Origin: Candidatus Bathyarchaeota archaeon
GTDB taxonomy: Archaea > Thermoproteota > Bathyarchaeia > Bathyarchaeales > DTEX01
Assembly: GCA_018397055.1 (NCBI GenBank)
Contig: JAGTQS010000038.1
Coordinates: 1 to 15,956, forward strand
Direction of reading: 5' to 3'
Length of the DNA stretch: 15,956 nucleotides
Shown here: piece by piece, positions 1 to 7,290 of the stretch
Numbering within the stretch: position 1 is the first letter of the stretch
Layout of the letters: every line of letters begins with the position of its first letter
Notes under the pieces: model-generated
What the model was told of the DNA's origin: nothing
The model's database searches: none
Seen by the model: only the letters and a program-made list of their open reading frames with translations
Program-made: the position numbers and the translations under genes

Positions 1-844
1 TTGGAATAATCGTTGTGTGGAAGCTGAAAGGATACAGCCGAATGCCGCCCTTTGAACCTAATATGTAGCTGCCCTCAAACGGGTTTAGATGAACGGCCCA
101 AGACTCAATAATATCAAGCGTTAATCCTCCTTCGAATCGAACCAGTCCTAGGCCCAGCTCCTCAACGTTGTAGCCACTTGCTTTCCTTCTACCTTCGTCC
201 ATGTCGGTTTCTTGATAAATCTTTCCGCTTATACGTTCAACCTTCGGCAAATTCAACAAATAGTTCATTTGAGCGATGTGGTAGACGCCTACGTCGTATA
301 GTGCTCCGCCAGCTGAAATGTGTTTCTGGACAAAGTTCATCGACCCGTAACCATCAACGTAGGGACGGCCCCTTCGACGGAAGCCTGTTGACCTAGCGTG
401 GTAGATGTGCCCAAGCTTTCCTTCGTCAATCAAACGTTTAGCTGCCTTCGTCTCCTTTGCGAACAGCGTTGAAAGCTGAATGCTGAGCTTTCTGCCATAC
501 TTCTGGGACGCGTCAAACATCGTCTTAGCATCAATGTACGTCCCTGCCATGGGTTTCTCGCAGTACACGTTTTTTCCTTTTCGCAACGCTTCAATCGTCA
601 CAGGAGCGTGAAGATTGTTGTGGAGGCAAACATCAACCGCCTCAATGTCGTCGCGGTCTAACAGCTCACGGAAATTCGTGTATGTTGAGGGAATCTTGAA
701 CACTTCAGCTACTCTTTTCAGCTCAGCTTCGTTGATGTCTGCTGCAGCAACGACTTCAGCTTCAGGTATCTTCGCGTAATTGCCTAAATGGGCTTTTCCT
801 ATCTGTCCCACACCGATTATTCCAATTCGAGTCTTAGATTCCAT
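1..844 (-). CDS. Gfo/Idh/MocA-family NAD(P)-dependent oxidoreductase, 3' end cut by window edge
   Basis: This is an open frame of 281 codons from an ATG at 844-842 that runs off the left edge, so the C-terminus is missing; family members are usually 330-390 residues. Residues 7-16 (RIGIIGVGQIG) form the Rossmann dinucleotide-binding turn. The family EKP motif lies at residues 96-98, and its lysine is normally catalytic. The segment at 179-190 (GGALYDVGVYHI) is the usual C-domain substrate motif, with its Asp and His. Members oxidise or reduce sugars, inositols and related polyols in the cytoplasm; the substrate cannot be read here. A purine-rich AGGGGA lies about 11 bases before the ATG and may act as ribosome binding site. 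With the fucosidase nearby, a sugar role is plausible but inferred. Confidence 0.93.
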   Translation of the reverse strand, partial: MESKTRIGIIGVGQIGKAHLGNYAKIPEAEVVAAADINEAELKRVAEVFKIPSTYTNFRELLDRDDIEAVDVCLHNNLHAPVTIEALRKGKNVYCEKPMAGTYIDAKTMFDASQKYGRKLSIQLSTLFAKETKAAKRLIDEGKLGHIYHARSTGFRRRGRPYVDGYGSMNFVQKHISAGGALYDVGVYHIAQMNYLLNLPKVERISGKIYQETDMDEGRRKASGYNVEELGLGLVRFEGGLTLDIIESWAVHLNPFEGSYILGSKGGIRLYPFSFHTTIIP

Positions 845-991
845 TTTTCTCTTTTCCCCTGAACCATCGTAAATTAGATTTGTGTGTTTATTCCTACTAA
901 GAGCTATTTCTGTGTTTCCCAAAAAATGAACAATCGTGTTTGGAAAGTAATTATGCCAATTAATTCACTCGTTGATTGACCGTTTCGATTT

Positions 992-1504
992 TTATTTCTG
1001 TCTTTTTAGTTTTCTGTAATGTTCCTTCATGTAATAAAATGGGTCATAAGTTCGTTCAATATCAATTTCTCCAGCCTTTACTATGCCAGTTTCGCTTGAA
1101 CACTCGAAAAGAAAGGTTGGTTTTCTCAGCCTTTTAAGTAATTCAAGGTTTTCAGCAATTACGCCACTATTGTTCATCCAGATTACAATTGCGAAGTCAC
1201 AGTCCTCAATCATTCGTCGCTCTCTTTCCCTCAGGTTTCGGCCATACTGAAAATCTTTCCAGTTACCTACGTTGTACCTTATTTTAACTGCATGCCCAAC
1301 GACCACGTTTCTATATCCCTTTAAGGCAAGGTAATCTTGGAACAATCTGCATGCTCCATAAGCCTCGCCTACAATAACTGTCACCCCGTTGTCTATGGCT
1401 TCGTCAACTCTTTCTTTTATCTCAGCAGGTAATTCCTTTGCACTAAAGGCGCTACTTCCCATTAATAGCAATTTTTCAGGTTTAGACTTGATTTTCTCGT
1501 CCAC
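992..1504 (-). CDS. SLOG-like Rossmann nucleotide-binding protein, about 170 residues
   Basis: This is a small soluble alpha/beta protein. Visible motifs, numbered from the GTG start, are a phosphate-loop-like GSS at 16-18, GEAYGA at 46-51 after a hydrophobic strand, RYNVGNW at 76-82, and IWMNNSG near 108-114. This order recalls a family of stand-alone SLOG/DprA-like Rossmann proteins with a G-D-A-x-G loop and an R-N-x-G-N-W motif. SLOG proteins bind nucleotides or nucleotide-like ligands; the ligand and any activity are unknown here. Start choice: the frame is open to a TTG at 1531, but AGAGG at 1518-1514 lies nine bases before the GTG at 1504, so I prefer the GTG. A TATA box at 1588-1596 fits its promoter. 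The neighbours give no functional clue. Confidence 0.82.
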   Translation of the reverse strand: MDEKIKSKPEKLLLMGSSAFSAKELPAEIKERVDEAIDNGVTVIVGEAYGACRLFQDYLALKGYRNVVVGHAVKIRYNVGNWKDFQYGRNLRERERRMIEDCDFAIVIWMNNSGVIAENLELLKRLRKPTFLFECSSETGIVKAGEIDIERTYDPFYYMKEHYRKLKRQK

Positions 1505-1587
1505 TTGATTTAGCCTCTTGAATCGAACCAAAAGTTACTTGCCATTGACAAATAACCATATTATTAGTATAACCGGCTTTAATGAAG

Positions 1588-1596
1588 CTTATATAA
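1588..1596 (-). promoter_or_regulatory. TATA box for the SLOG-like gene
   Basis: On the minus strand this reads TTATATAAG, a close match to the archaeal TATA consensus. The predicted transcription start, about 26 bases downstream, is near 1566. That leaves a leader of roughly 60 bases before the GTG at 1504. The box lies between the stop of the upstream S-component gene and this gene, so the SLOG-like gene can be transcribed independently. Confidence 0.5.
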
Positions 1597-1620
1597 CCCT
1601 ATAACTTGTTGTTAAACATA

Positions 1621-2166
1621 TCACTTTTCTGAGGGCTGTATTCCTCTCAAAATCAAGGCATTCATTAACACAACACCTATCGTTCCGCCTATAACGCCGC
1701 CTACGGCGTGTAAGCCAGCCCAGCCAACAGTGCCTCCCCAATTTTTTAATGCAGCAGACGTCATAAAGAATGATGCTATTATGATTCCAGCTGTCGCTGC
1801 AGACAATACTGAAATTGTGAACAGGCTGATTGATCCGACGAGTTTTTTGTTGAACATTCGTTTGTGACCTATTGTGAAAGCTAGTACGTCAAACACTGCA
1901 GAGGCAGCTGTAAAACCGAGGAAGTGCATGGCTGTAGGCATGAGAACGAAGTTTATTATTGTAGCGATAACGCCGACCATTGTTGCTGTTCCAAGTTTTC
2001 TGACGTACCACGTTGCAAGGATTATTGATGAAAACCCGATTAAGTCGCACATGAATGGAAGATGAAATATTTGGAAGAAGATGGGTGAAATCAGAGAGTT
2101 TAGGACTCCCCACAGTGCTGCGAACACTGTTATTGCTGCGATGTCCTTTGTTTTTAAGTAAGCCAT
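1621..2166 (-). CDS. ECF-type transporter S component-like membrane protein, divergent from nikR
   Basis: This is a hydrophobic protein of 181 residues with about six membrane segments (near 9-30, 38-55, 61-79, 82-100, 110-135 and 147-174). That matches the size and topology of the substrate-binding S subunits of energy-coupling-factor transporters. It has no CbiM/NikM-type N-terminal metal-site motif, so it is not the classical nickel/cobalt S component. No ATPase or T component is encoded in the window, so it may share a module encoded elsewhere. Upstream in-frame ATGs exist at 2178 and 2172. The ATG at 2166 is preferred because GGTGAT (2176-2171), a full match to the archaeal 16S tail, sits correctly before it. 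The divergent NikR gene and the GTAACAC boxes suggest metal-responsive control; nickel or cobalt as substrate is an inference. Confidence 0.72.
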   Translation of the reverse strand: MAYLKTKDIAAITVFAALWGVLNSLISPIFFQIFHLPFMCDLIGFSSIILATWYVRKLGTATMVGVIATIINFVLMPTAMHFLGFTAASAVFDVLAFTIGHKRMFNKKLVGSISLFTISVLSAATAGIIIASFFMTSAALKNWGGTVGWAGLHAVGGVIGGTIGVVLMNALILRGIQPSEK

Positions 2167-2182
2167 ATTCATCACCATTATG

Positions 2183-2210
2183 GTAACACGATTTTTAAAA
2201 AACGTAACAC
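2183..2210. promoter_or_regulatory. Candidate NikR operator: two GTAACAC half-sites 14 bases apart
   Basis: GTAACAC occurs at 2183-2189 and again at 2204-2210, separated by exactly 14 bases and in the same orientation (21-base period, two helical turns). As I recall it, GTGTTAC/GTAACAC with a 13-14 base spacer is the half-site proposed for some non-enteric NikR proteins, though there as an inverted repeat. The pair lies between nikR and the divergent S-component gene and covers the promoter-proximal DNA of the latter. Repression of the transporter by metal-loaded NikR is the simplest reading, but it is inferred. Confidence 0.5.
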
Positions 2211-2214
2211 CTTA

Positions 2215-2222
2215 CTTATAAG
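2215..2222. promoter_or_regulatory. Palindromic TATA box CTTATAAG, possibly shared by nikR and the S-component gene
   Basis: CTTATAAG is a perfect palindrome. For nikR its centre lies about 28 bases before the ATG, which would give a nearly leaderless transcript; no ribosome binding site is visible before that ATG. On the minus strand it would start transcription near 2191, leaving a leader of about 25 bases that contains the GGTGAT ribosome binding site. The purine-rich run upstream in the minus direction resembles a BRE, which favours that direction. Confidence 0.4.
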
Positions 2223-2246
2223 CCTTTTCTGAATTTATAATAAATC

Positions 2247-2672
2247 ATGAACGAAGAACAATCAACAACAGGCGTAATTCGATTCAGTGTGTCGCTTCCG
2301 CCAAAATTGGTGAAAGAATTCGACGAAGTCTGGAAGGAAAAAGGCTACGACAACAGGTCAAGAGCCGCGCATGATGCCTTCCGCAACTTTATAAGCGAAC
2401 ATAAATGGGCCTTCAGCCTAACAGAAGAGGTTGTAGGTATAATTGTAGTAGTCTACTATTTGGACAAGCCAAGTTTACTAAACCGTATTGTCGAGGTTCA
2501 GCACAGCTTCGAAGGCATAATCTCTTCTACAATGCACATTCACCTTACAAGAAACAAATGCTTGGAAATAGTAGCGGTTAAGGGAAAAGCCAAAGACGTT
2601 AGAGAACTTGGCGAAAAACTTAGCACATTGAAAGGCGTAAAAGAAACAAAATTTGCAGTTACAACGCCCTAA
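2247..2672 (+). CDS. nikR: NikR-type nickel-responsive transcriptional regulator
   Basis: The protein has 141 residues, the usual NikR length. Residues 10-50 form a ribbon-helix-helix DNA-binding domain (beta strand RFSVSLP, then the helix pair with DNRSRAAHDAF). Residues 60-135 form the ACT-like metal-binding, tetramerising domain. His86, His97, His99 and Cys105 are spaced exactly as the four square-planar nickel ligands of E. coli NikR (His76, His87, His89, Cys95), so nickel binding is well supported. NikR proteins repress nickel uptake genes when nickel is replete. The likely target here is the divergent S-component gene, through the GTAACAC pair in the shared spacer. The ATG lies about 28 bases after a TATA box and lacks a ribosome binding site, so the mRNA may be leaderless. 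Confidence 0.93.
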   Translation: MNEEQSTTGVIRFSVSLPPKLVKEFDEVWKEKGYDNRSRAAHDAFRNFISEHKWAFSLTEEVVGIIVVVYYLDKPSLLNRIVEVQHSFEGIISSTMHIHLTRNKCLEIVAVKGKAKDVRELGEKLSTLKGVKETKFAVTTP

Positions 2673-2748
2673 GTTCAATTCAAAGACGGCATTAAAGTCG
2701 CTTGTTAAAAACTGATTCCATTATAAGAACGGTTAAGGTAGTGGTGCT

Positions 2749-2770
2749 GCATCAAATTTCGGTTTGATGC
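2749..2770. terminator. Hairpin between convergent nikR and fucosidase genes
   Basis: GCATCAAA at 2749-2756 pairs perfectly with TTTGATGC at 2763-2770 around a six-base loop. It lies between the two converging gene ends, 77 bases after nikR and 12 bases before the fucosidase stop. No long T run follows on either strand, so it may act as an RNA 3'-end stabiliser or bidirectional barrier rather than a classical terminator. Confidence 0.4.
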
Positions 2771-2781
2771 CTTGGCATTAA

Positions 2782-4065
2782 CTAACTCTCAAGGACAATT
2801 ATTGTGTCAAAGTTGTTTTGCTTATCTTTCGGAATGGTAACCGTGAACCCTTGCTTGCGCTTACTAATTTGAACACTTAAGTCATTATCCATCATCCAAG
2901 CATTTGACACCCTCTTTGCGTCAATAGGAACAAGTATACTGTCATTGCCTTTCCAGTCGAGAACGTGTAAGAAGATTCTGTTCTTTTTACAGGTTGTTAC
3001 ATAGCTCTCAGAAGGCTTAACAGGGCCTCCTCTTGTTTCATAAATCGAGTCGCCGTACTTGGCCATCCATTTCCCAATTTCGCTGAGACGCTCAACGAAC
3101 TCAGTTTGAATCTTGCCGTTTGGCATTGGTCCAACGTTAAGAAGAAAGTTCGCATTCAAGCCAGCTGCTCGAACTAGGTACTGTATCAAGGTTTTTACGC
3201 TCTTAAAATTCACGTCGTTTTTGTTGTATCCCCAAGAGTCATTAATGGTTTCGCACGTTTCTAAGGGAAGGCTTCCAATTTCCGCGTCGCCGCTGAATCC
3301 AGTTGTATTTTGACCGGGGAGATCCTTCTCGTACATTTGGAAATCTTCTCCTGGAAAAGGCGCTACGTGATGGTTGTTTCCAATCAGCGCTTGAGGCTGC
3401 AAATCATGAATTAGGTTGTAGGTTTCTTCTAGCTTCCAATCTACTTGAGTTTTCTTCACTGGTTCACCTGGTCTCTTTAACTGTTGATCCCACCAACCGT
3501 CGAACCATATTCCTCCAATCTTGCCGTAGTGACCACTACAAAGTTCCGCAATCTGTGCATTCATGTATTCAAGGTATTTGTTGAATTCTCCTTTGTTCGG
3601 ACGGCCACTGAATTGCCCTGTTCTTCCACGAGGATAATAATGCGGATGGTGCCAGTCAAGGTGAGAGTAATAAAAGAAGAGCTTTATGTTCTGTTTCTTA
3701 CACTCATCAGCCAACATTTTCAGTACGTCTTTTTTGTACGGCGTGCGGTCTACAATGTCCCAGTCGCTGACCTTAGAATCATACATGGCGAAACCATCAT
3801 GGTGTTTACTTGTGATTGTTATGTACTTCATTCCCGCATTTTTCGCGATGTTCACCCACTCAGAAGGGTCATACTCTGTTGGATTAAATAATGGAGGAAG
3901 CTTCTCGTATTCGTCTACCGTCATTTTGTTATTATGCATTACCCATTCTCCTTCGCCTAGAACACTGTAAACACCCCAGTGAACGAACATTCCGAATCTT
4001 GAATCTTGAAACCATTCTCGCATTCTAAGGTTCTCAGCTGAAGAAGTATAATCAGCTTTTTCCAT
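2782..4065 (-). CDS. GH29 alpha-L-fucosidase, cytoplasmic
   Basis: The protein has 427 residues, the normal size for a GH29 catalytic (beta/alpha)8 domain plus a small C-terminal beta domain. Family motifs seen are FGMFVHWG (24-31), KHHDGF (87-92), GGIWFDGWWD (184-193) with Asp189 as the expected nucleophile, and the late motif NFLLNVGPMPNGKI followed by IGKW and IYETRGGP. GH29 enzymes release alpha-L-fucose from oligosaccharides or glycoproteins by a retaining mechanism. The acid/base residue varies in the family and I cannot assign it. There is no signal peptide, so the enzyme should work in the cytoplasm on imported oligosaccharides. GAGGTT at 4077-4072, six bases before the ATG, supports the start. 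It is divergent from the large anchored propeller protein; a shared carbohydrate role is inferred. Confidence 0.95.
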   Translation of the reverse strand: MEKADYTSSAENLRMREWFQDSRFGMFVHWGVYSVLGEGEWVMHNNKMTVDEYEKLPPLFNPTEYDPSEWVNIAKNAGMKYITITSKHHDGFAMYDSKVSDWDIVDRTPYKKDVLKMLADECKKQNIKLFFYYSHLDWHHPHYYPRGRTGQFSGRPNKGEFNKYLEYMNAQIAELCSGHYGKIGGIWFDGWWDQQLKRPGEPVKKTQVDWKLEETYNLIHDLQPQALIGNNHHVAPFPGEDFQMYEKDLPGQNTTGFSGDAEIGSLPLETCETINDSWGYNKNDVNFKSVKTLIQYLVRAAGLNANFLLNVGPMPNGKIQTEFVERLSEIGKWMAKYGDSIYETRGGPVKPSESYVTTCKKNRIFLHVLDWKGNDSILVPIDAKRVSNAWMMDNDLSVQISKRKQGFTVTIPKDKQNNFDTIIVLES

Positions 4066-4164
4066 TGCGTTAACCTCGTTTTAGCTTCAATTAAATTCTG
4101 TCAATGTTAGATAAAAAATAATGCATTTGGTCTTAAAAATAACGTTGTGTTTCTTTAGAAATAA

Positions 4165-4189
4165 CGGCTTGTATAAAAATTTGAAGCCG
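4165..4189. promoter_or_regulatory. Inverted repeat CGGCTT-N13-AAGCCG around a TATA-like box, in the 253-base divergent spacer
   Basis: CGGCTT at 4165-4170 and AAGCCG at 4184-4189 form a perfect six-base inverted repeat. Its arms are 19 bases apart, suiting a dimeric regulator. The 13 bases between contain GTATAAAAAT, a good TATA box. The site lies between the divergent fucosidase and propeller genes. The rest of the 4066-4318 spacer is AT-rich. It holds a second TATA-like stretch (about 4270-4282) closer to the propeller gene, and I see no gene in it. Confidence 0.35.
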
Positions 4190-4318
4190 CGGAAATATTA
4201 TTACGTCTTTGTTTTTTCCTTGATAATGGCGTAATCTAGACAAACCAATTCAACATAGTTTTTTGGTGCATAAATTTTTTAAGGCGTTTTCAACTGTATA
4301 GATTCGGGTTGACCTATA

Positions 4319-7162
4319 ATGAGGAAGCCTATTCTTTTTCTTGTCGTTGCTGTGATTTGTGTATTATCAGGAATTTTGGTATATTTCTTAACACAAATTA
4401 ACAATCAACCAGTGCATGATGATTCAACTTCTCTTGTAAGCGACATTCAACCTGGAGTTGGACGGGGTTCGCCTCCTTCAGGCACTGATCCTAATGCAGA
4501 TGGCCCATGGAACCACAGGATAATGGAGGCAACTTCCGCAGATGGTTTGACGTGGATAAAAAGCAACTTCATAGTTTCAGAGCAGGCGTCTGTTCCTGAC
4601 GTAATTGTGGATGAGAATGGAAGGGTCAGAGTATATTATGTTGACTATAAAAATGGCGGCATCTCCGTGGCTATTTTCGACGATTCTAGCTGGATTTACA
4701 AGAAGGTTGTTGGAGTTACGCCGGAGTGGGTTGACCCTGATGTTGTCTTGTTGCCTACAGGAGAATACCGTCTTTACGCGTTCTATATGGCTCCATCTGT
4801 GGAGCAACATGAAATTTATTCAGCAATATCAACTGACGGCGTCTCTTTCCAACAGGAAAACGAGGTTAGATACCGAGAAGAGTCAATTACAGACCCAGAT
4901 GTCATAAGGATGGGTGATGTCTGGAGGATGTTTGTTTCTAAAGGATCAACCACAGTTTCATTGACTTCCACAGACGGGTTAACGTTCACACGAGAAGCCG
5001 AGCTGCCTATAAATGGCTCAGTAACATGTACGATTCAAGTAGAAGGCGGATACAGAATTTATTACCACTCCCATGTTCCAGGCAAGGGACTGTGTATTTT
5101 TTCAGCTTTCTCACAGGACGGCGAAAACTGGCAGATTGAGGGAATAAGACTTGAGCCTGGAGGCGAAGGAACATTAGACCATTGGGGTGTTGGTGATCCT
5201 GCTGTAGTGAGGATGCCTGATGGAACATATAGAATGTATTACAAGACTTACATCGAACCAAACATACCTAACGGTGGTGTGCCACCGCCTCCAATTTCGG
5301 GAAGCTTCTCAGTCTATTTCACGAACTCAACCTACAGAGTTGCGCCTAAAAATACCTCAGGCTGGTTTATAACTGGACAAGACGCAGACATTATGTTGTC
5401 AGGCATAAATTTTAACAATTCAGGGGGACCTTTACTTTTTAATCATCCGGGAGGTATATGTTCGGACGGCACACACGTCTTACTTGCTGACACCTGGAAC
5501 AACAGAATATTAATATGGAATTCTCCTCCTGAAGACAATACGCCTCCTGATGTTGTTCTTGGACAAAAAGACTTTTACTCTAATAATCCTGGAATAGGAA
5601 TGGATGAACTTAACTGGCCTATCTCTGTTACAACTGACGGAACCCACGTGGTTGTGGCAGACACATATAACGAAAGAATACTGGTGTGGAATACTTTTCC
5701 AACAGCGAATGGACAGCCAGCAGACTTGGTTTTATCTGTTATGTGGCCCTGGGGAGTGTGGACTAACGGAACGAAGCTGGCAGCATCAAGCACTAGGAAT
5801 GGCACGGTTCTTATTTGGAATTCTTTTCCAGTCGCAAATTACCAGAAGGCTGACGTTTTTCTCAGAGGAGACCTTGGAACTCCAAGGCACATTACGAGTG
5901 ATGGCGACTGTTTGATTGTGGCTGACCATAACCCTCGTGTACAAGTAAGTGGTGTAAGCCGGAGTGTAACATTTTTCTGGAAAACTTTCCCAACGACTAA
6001 CGACCAGCCCTATGATTTTTACATGGAAGACTGGATGATGGGAGCATTTGTTGGTCAGGGAAAGCTGGTGCTGCTTGGAAGCAGCCTCAAAATTTGGAAT
6101 TCCTTTCCAACTTCTGCTTCTGACGAACCGGATTTGGAAATTAGGCAGGATGGGCAAACTGGTTCAGCTAGGTGGATCTTTGGTGGAGATTACGGCGGCG
6201 TTGCTTACGCTGGTGGTAAGATGTATATTTGCTCTGGGAACGGAAATAAGATTGTTGCATTTGAGGGCGTGCCTGAAAGTGTGAGAGATCCTGATTTCGT
6301 CATTGGTGCCCCTGACTTGTCTACTAATACTCTTGAAACTAACTTTTTCATAACGAACCCAGTTCCTGCATCTGACGGAAATAGTCTTTTTGTTTCATCT
6401 GATTTTGACAGAAAGCTTTATGTCTGGAGGTCCTTACCTGACGAGAGCGGAGCTTATCCTGATGTTGTGTATAAGCTGCCTGAAGCTCCTTGGGATAATT
6501 GCCTCTTTAATGGGACGTTGATTTTAGCTGGCCGTAATTCCGTCTACATCTGGCTTAGATTGCCACTAAATGGTGAGCTGCCTGACCAAGTTTTTACTGG
6601 ACATATCGGAAGCGTGGAACTTAAGGATTTAAGAGGCGTGGCTTACGATGGTAAATACTTCTATTTGTCGGATAAGGAATCTGGCAAGGTTTATGTTTGG
6701 AGCGGAATCCCCACGAATGAAACCGAACCGAAGTATATTTTAAATGTGGAACAAGCAACGAGACTTTCAAGTGACGGAAAATATTTGGCAGTTGCAGCAA
6801 CAGAGGCGCCGTCTTTTGAAAAGGTAAGAATCTTTAAGATCAGCGACTTTGCATCTAACTCGTCTGGAAATGGACTTTCCTGTGTGCACATAAATCTTCC
6901 TCAAGACGTTCTTCTTAAAGATGGGAAGCTCTTTGTGGCTGACACGTGTAACAATCGGGTTCTAATCTGGAATAGGACGGAGAACGCTCTTGAAGGTCGA
7001 TTGCCAGACGTAATTTTGGGAGAAGAAAACCTTGCGGAACTTACGCCGGAGATTGGAAGAGACAAGCTGTTTTGGCCTGCAGGCATATGCTTTGACGGAA
7101 ACTATCTTTGGATCGGAGAATTCAAGTTTTCTGGAAGGATACTTAGATTCAGCCCGCAATGA
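4319..7162 (+). CDS. Membrane-anchored double-propeller protein: GH43-like five-blade domain plus NHL-like repeats
   Basis: The 947-residue protein starts with a positively charged tip and a single hydrophobic segment (about 5-26). I see no lipobox, so it is probably a signal anchor with the rest outside. Residues 30-65 are a Gly/Pro-rich linker. Residues 66-315 carry five repeats of the kind S-x-D-G-x-x-W/F followed by D-P-D and R-x-Y, as in GH43/GH32-like five-bladed propellers. After a Pro-rich hinge (313-328) come about eleven NHL-like repeats built on ADTxNNRILIW, often followed by a P-D-x-V motif. The best copies are near 390 and 910. Such propellers bind glycans or proteins; I cannot identify a complete glycosidase acid triad, so enzymatic activity is unproven. 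A GGTTGA lies shortly before the ATG. It is divergent from the GH29 gene. Confidence 0.85.
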   Translation: MRKPILFLVVAVICVLSGILVYFLTQINNQPVHDDSTSLVSDIQPGVGRGSPPSGTDPNADGPWNHRIMEATSADGLTWIKSNFIVSEQASVPDVIVDENGRVRVYYVDYKNGGISVAIFDDSSWIYKKVVGVTPEWVDPDVVLLPTGEYRLYAFYMAPSVEQHEIYSAISTDGVSFQQENEVRYREESITDPDVIRMGDVWRMFVSKGSTTVSLTSTDGLTFTREAELPINGSVTCTIQVEGGYRIYYHSHVPGKGLCIFSAFSQDGENWQIEGIRLEPGGEGTLDHWGVGDPAVVRMPDGTYRMYYKTYIEPNIPNGGVPPPPISGSFSVYFTNSTYRVAPKNTSGWFITGQDADIMLSGINFNNSGGPLLFNHPGGICSDGTHVLLADTWNNRILIWNSPPEDNTPPDVVLGQKDFYSNNPGIGMDELNWPISVTTDGTHVVVADTYNERILVWNTFPTANGQPADLVLSVMWPWGVWTNGTKLAASSTRNGTVLIWNSFPVANYQKADVFLRGDLGTPRHITSDGDCLIVADHNPRVQVSGVSRSVTFFWKTFPTTNDQPYDFYMEDWMMGAFVGQGKLVLLGSSLKIWNSFPTSASDEPDLEIRQDGQTGSARWIFGGDYGGVAYAGGKMYICSGNGNKIVAFEGVPESVRDPDFVIGAPDLSTNTLETNFFITNPVPASDGNSLFVSSDFDRKLYVWRSLPDESGAYPDVVYKLPEAPWDNCLFNGTLILAGRNSVYIWLRLPLNGELPDQVFTGHIGSVELKDLRGVAYDGKYFYLSDKESGKVYVWSGIPTNETEPKYILNVEQATRLSSDGKYLAVAATEAPSFEKVRIFKISDFASNSSGNGLSCVHINLPQDVLLKDGKLFVADTCNNRVLIWNRTENALEGRLPDVILGEENLAELTPEIGRDKLFWPAGICFDGNYLWIGEFKFSGRILRFSPQ

Positions 7163-7290
7163 AAAATCCTTGCTGGATCCCTGAATATGGGTGTTGGTGT
7201 TAATTAGAGAACTTCAAATTCGTTTTTCAGATAAAATTTATAGATTAACCATAAATATTAAATCATATTCTAAAAAATATATTTTAGGTA

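Noticed and set aside
178..396. Plus-strand 72-codon open frame near the left end
   Set aside because: It lies antisense to the conserved oxidoreductase coding sequence and its translation has no recognisable motif.
884..941. Three copies of GTGTTT (884, 912, 936) in the spacer upstream of the oxidoreductase gene
   Set aside because: The spacing is irregular (28 and 24 bases), the word is short and AT-rich, and there is no symmetry; chance is the better explanation.
3303..3970. Plus-strand open frames opposite the fucosidase
   Set aside because: They are antisense shadows of a clearly conserved GH29 gene with no ribosome binding sites or family motifs.
7163..7290. Possible small RNA in the spacer before the first KaiC-like gene
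   Set aside because: I found no C/D-box pair, stable hairpin or tRNA-like fold; the stretch is just AT-rich promoter DNA.
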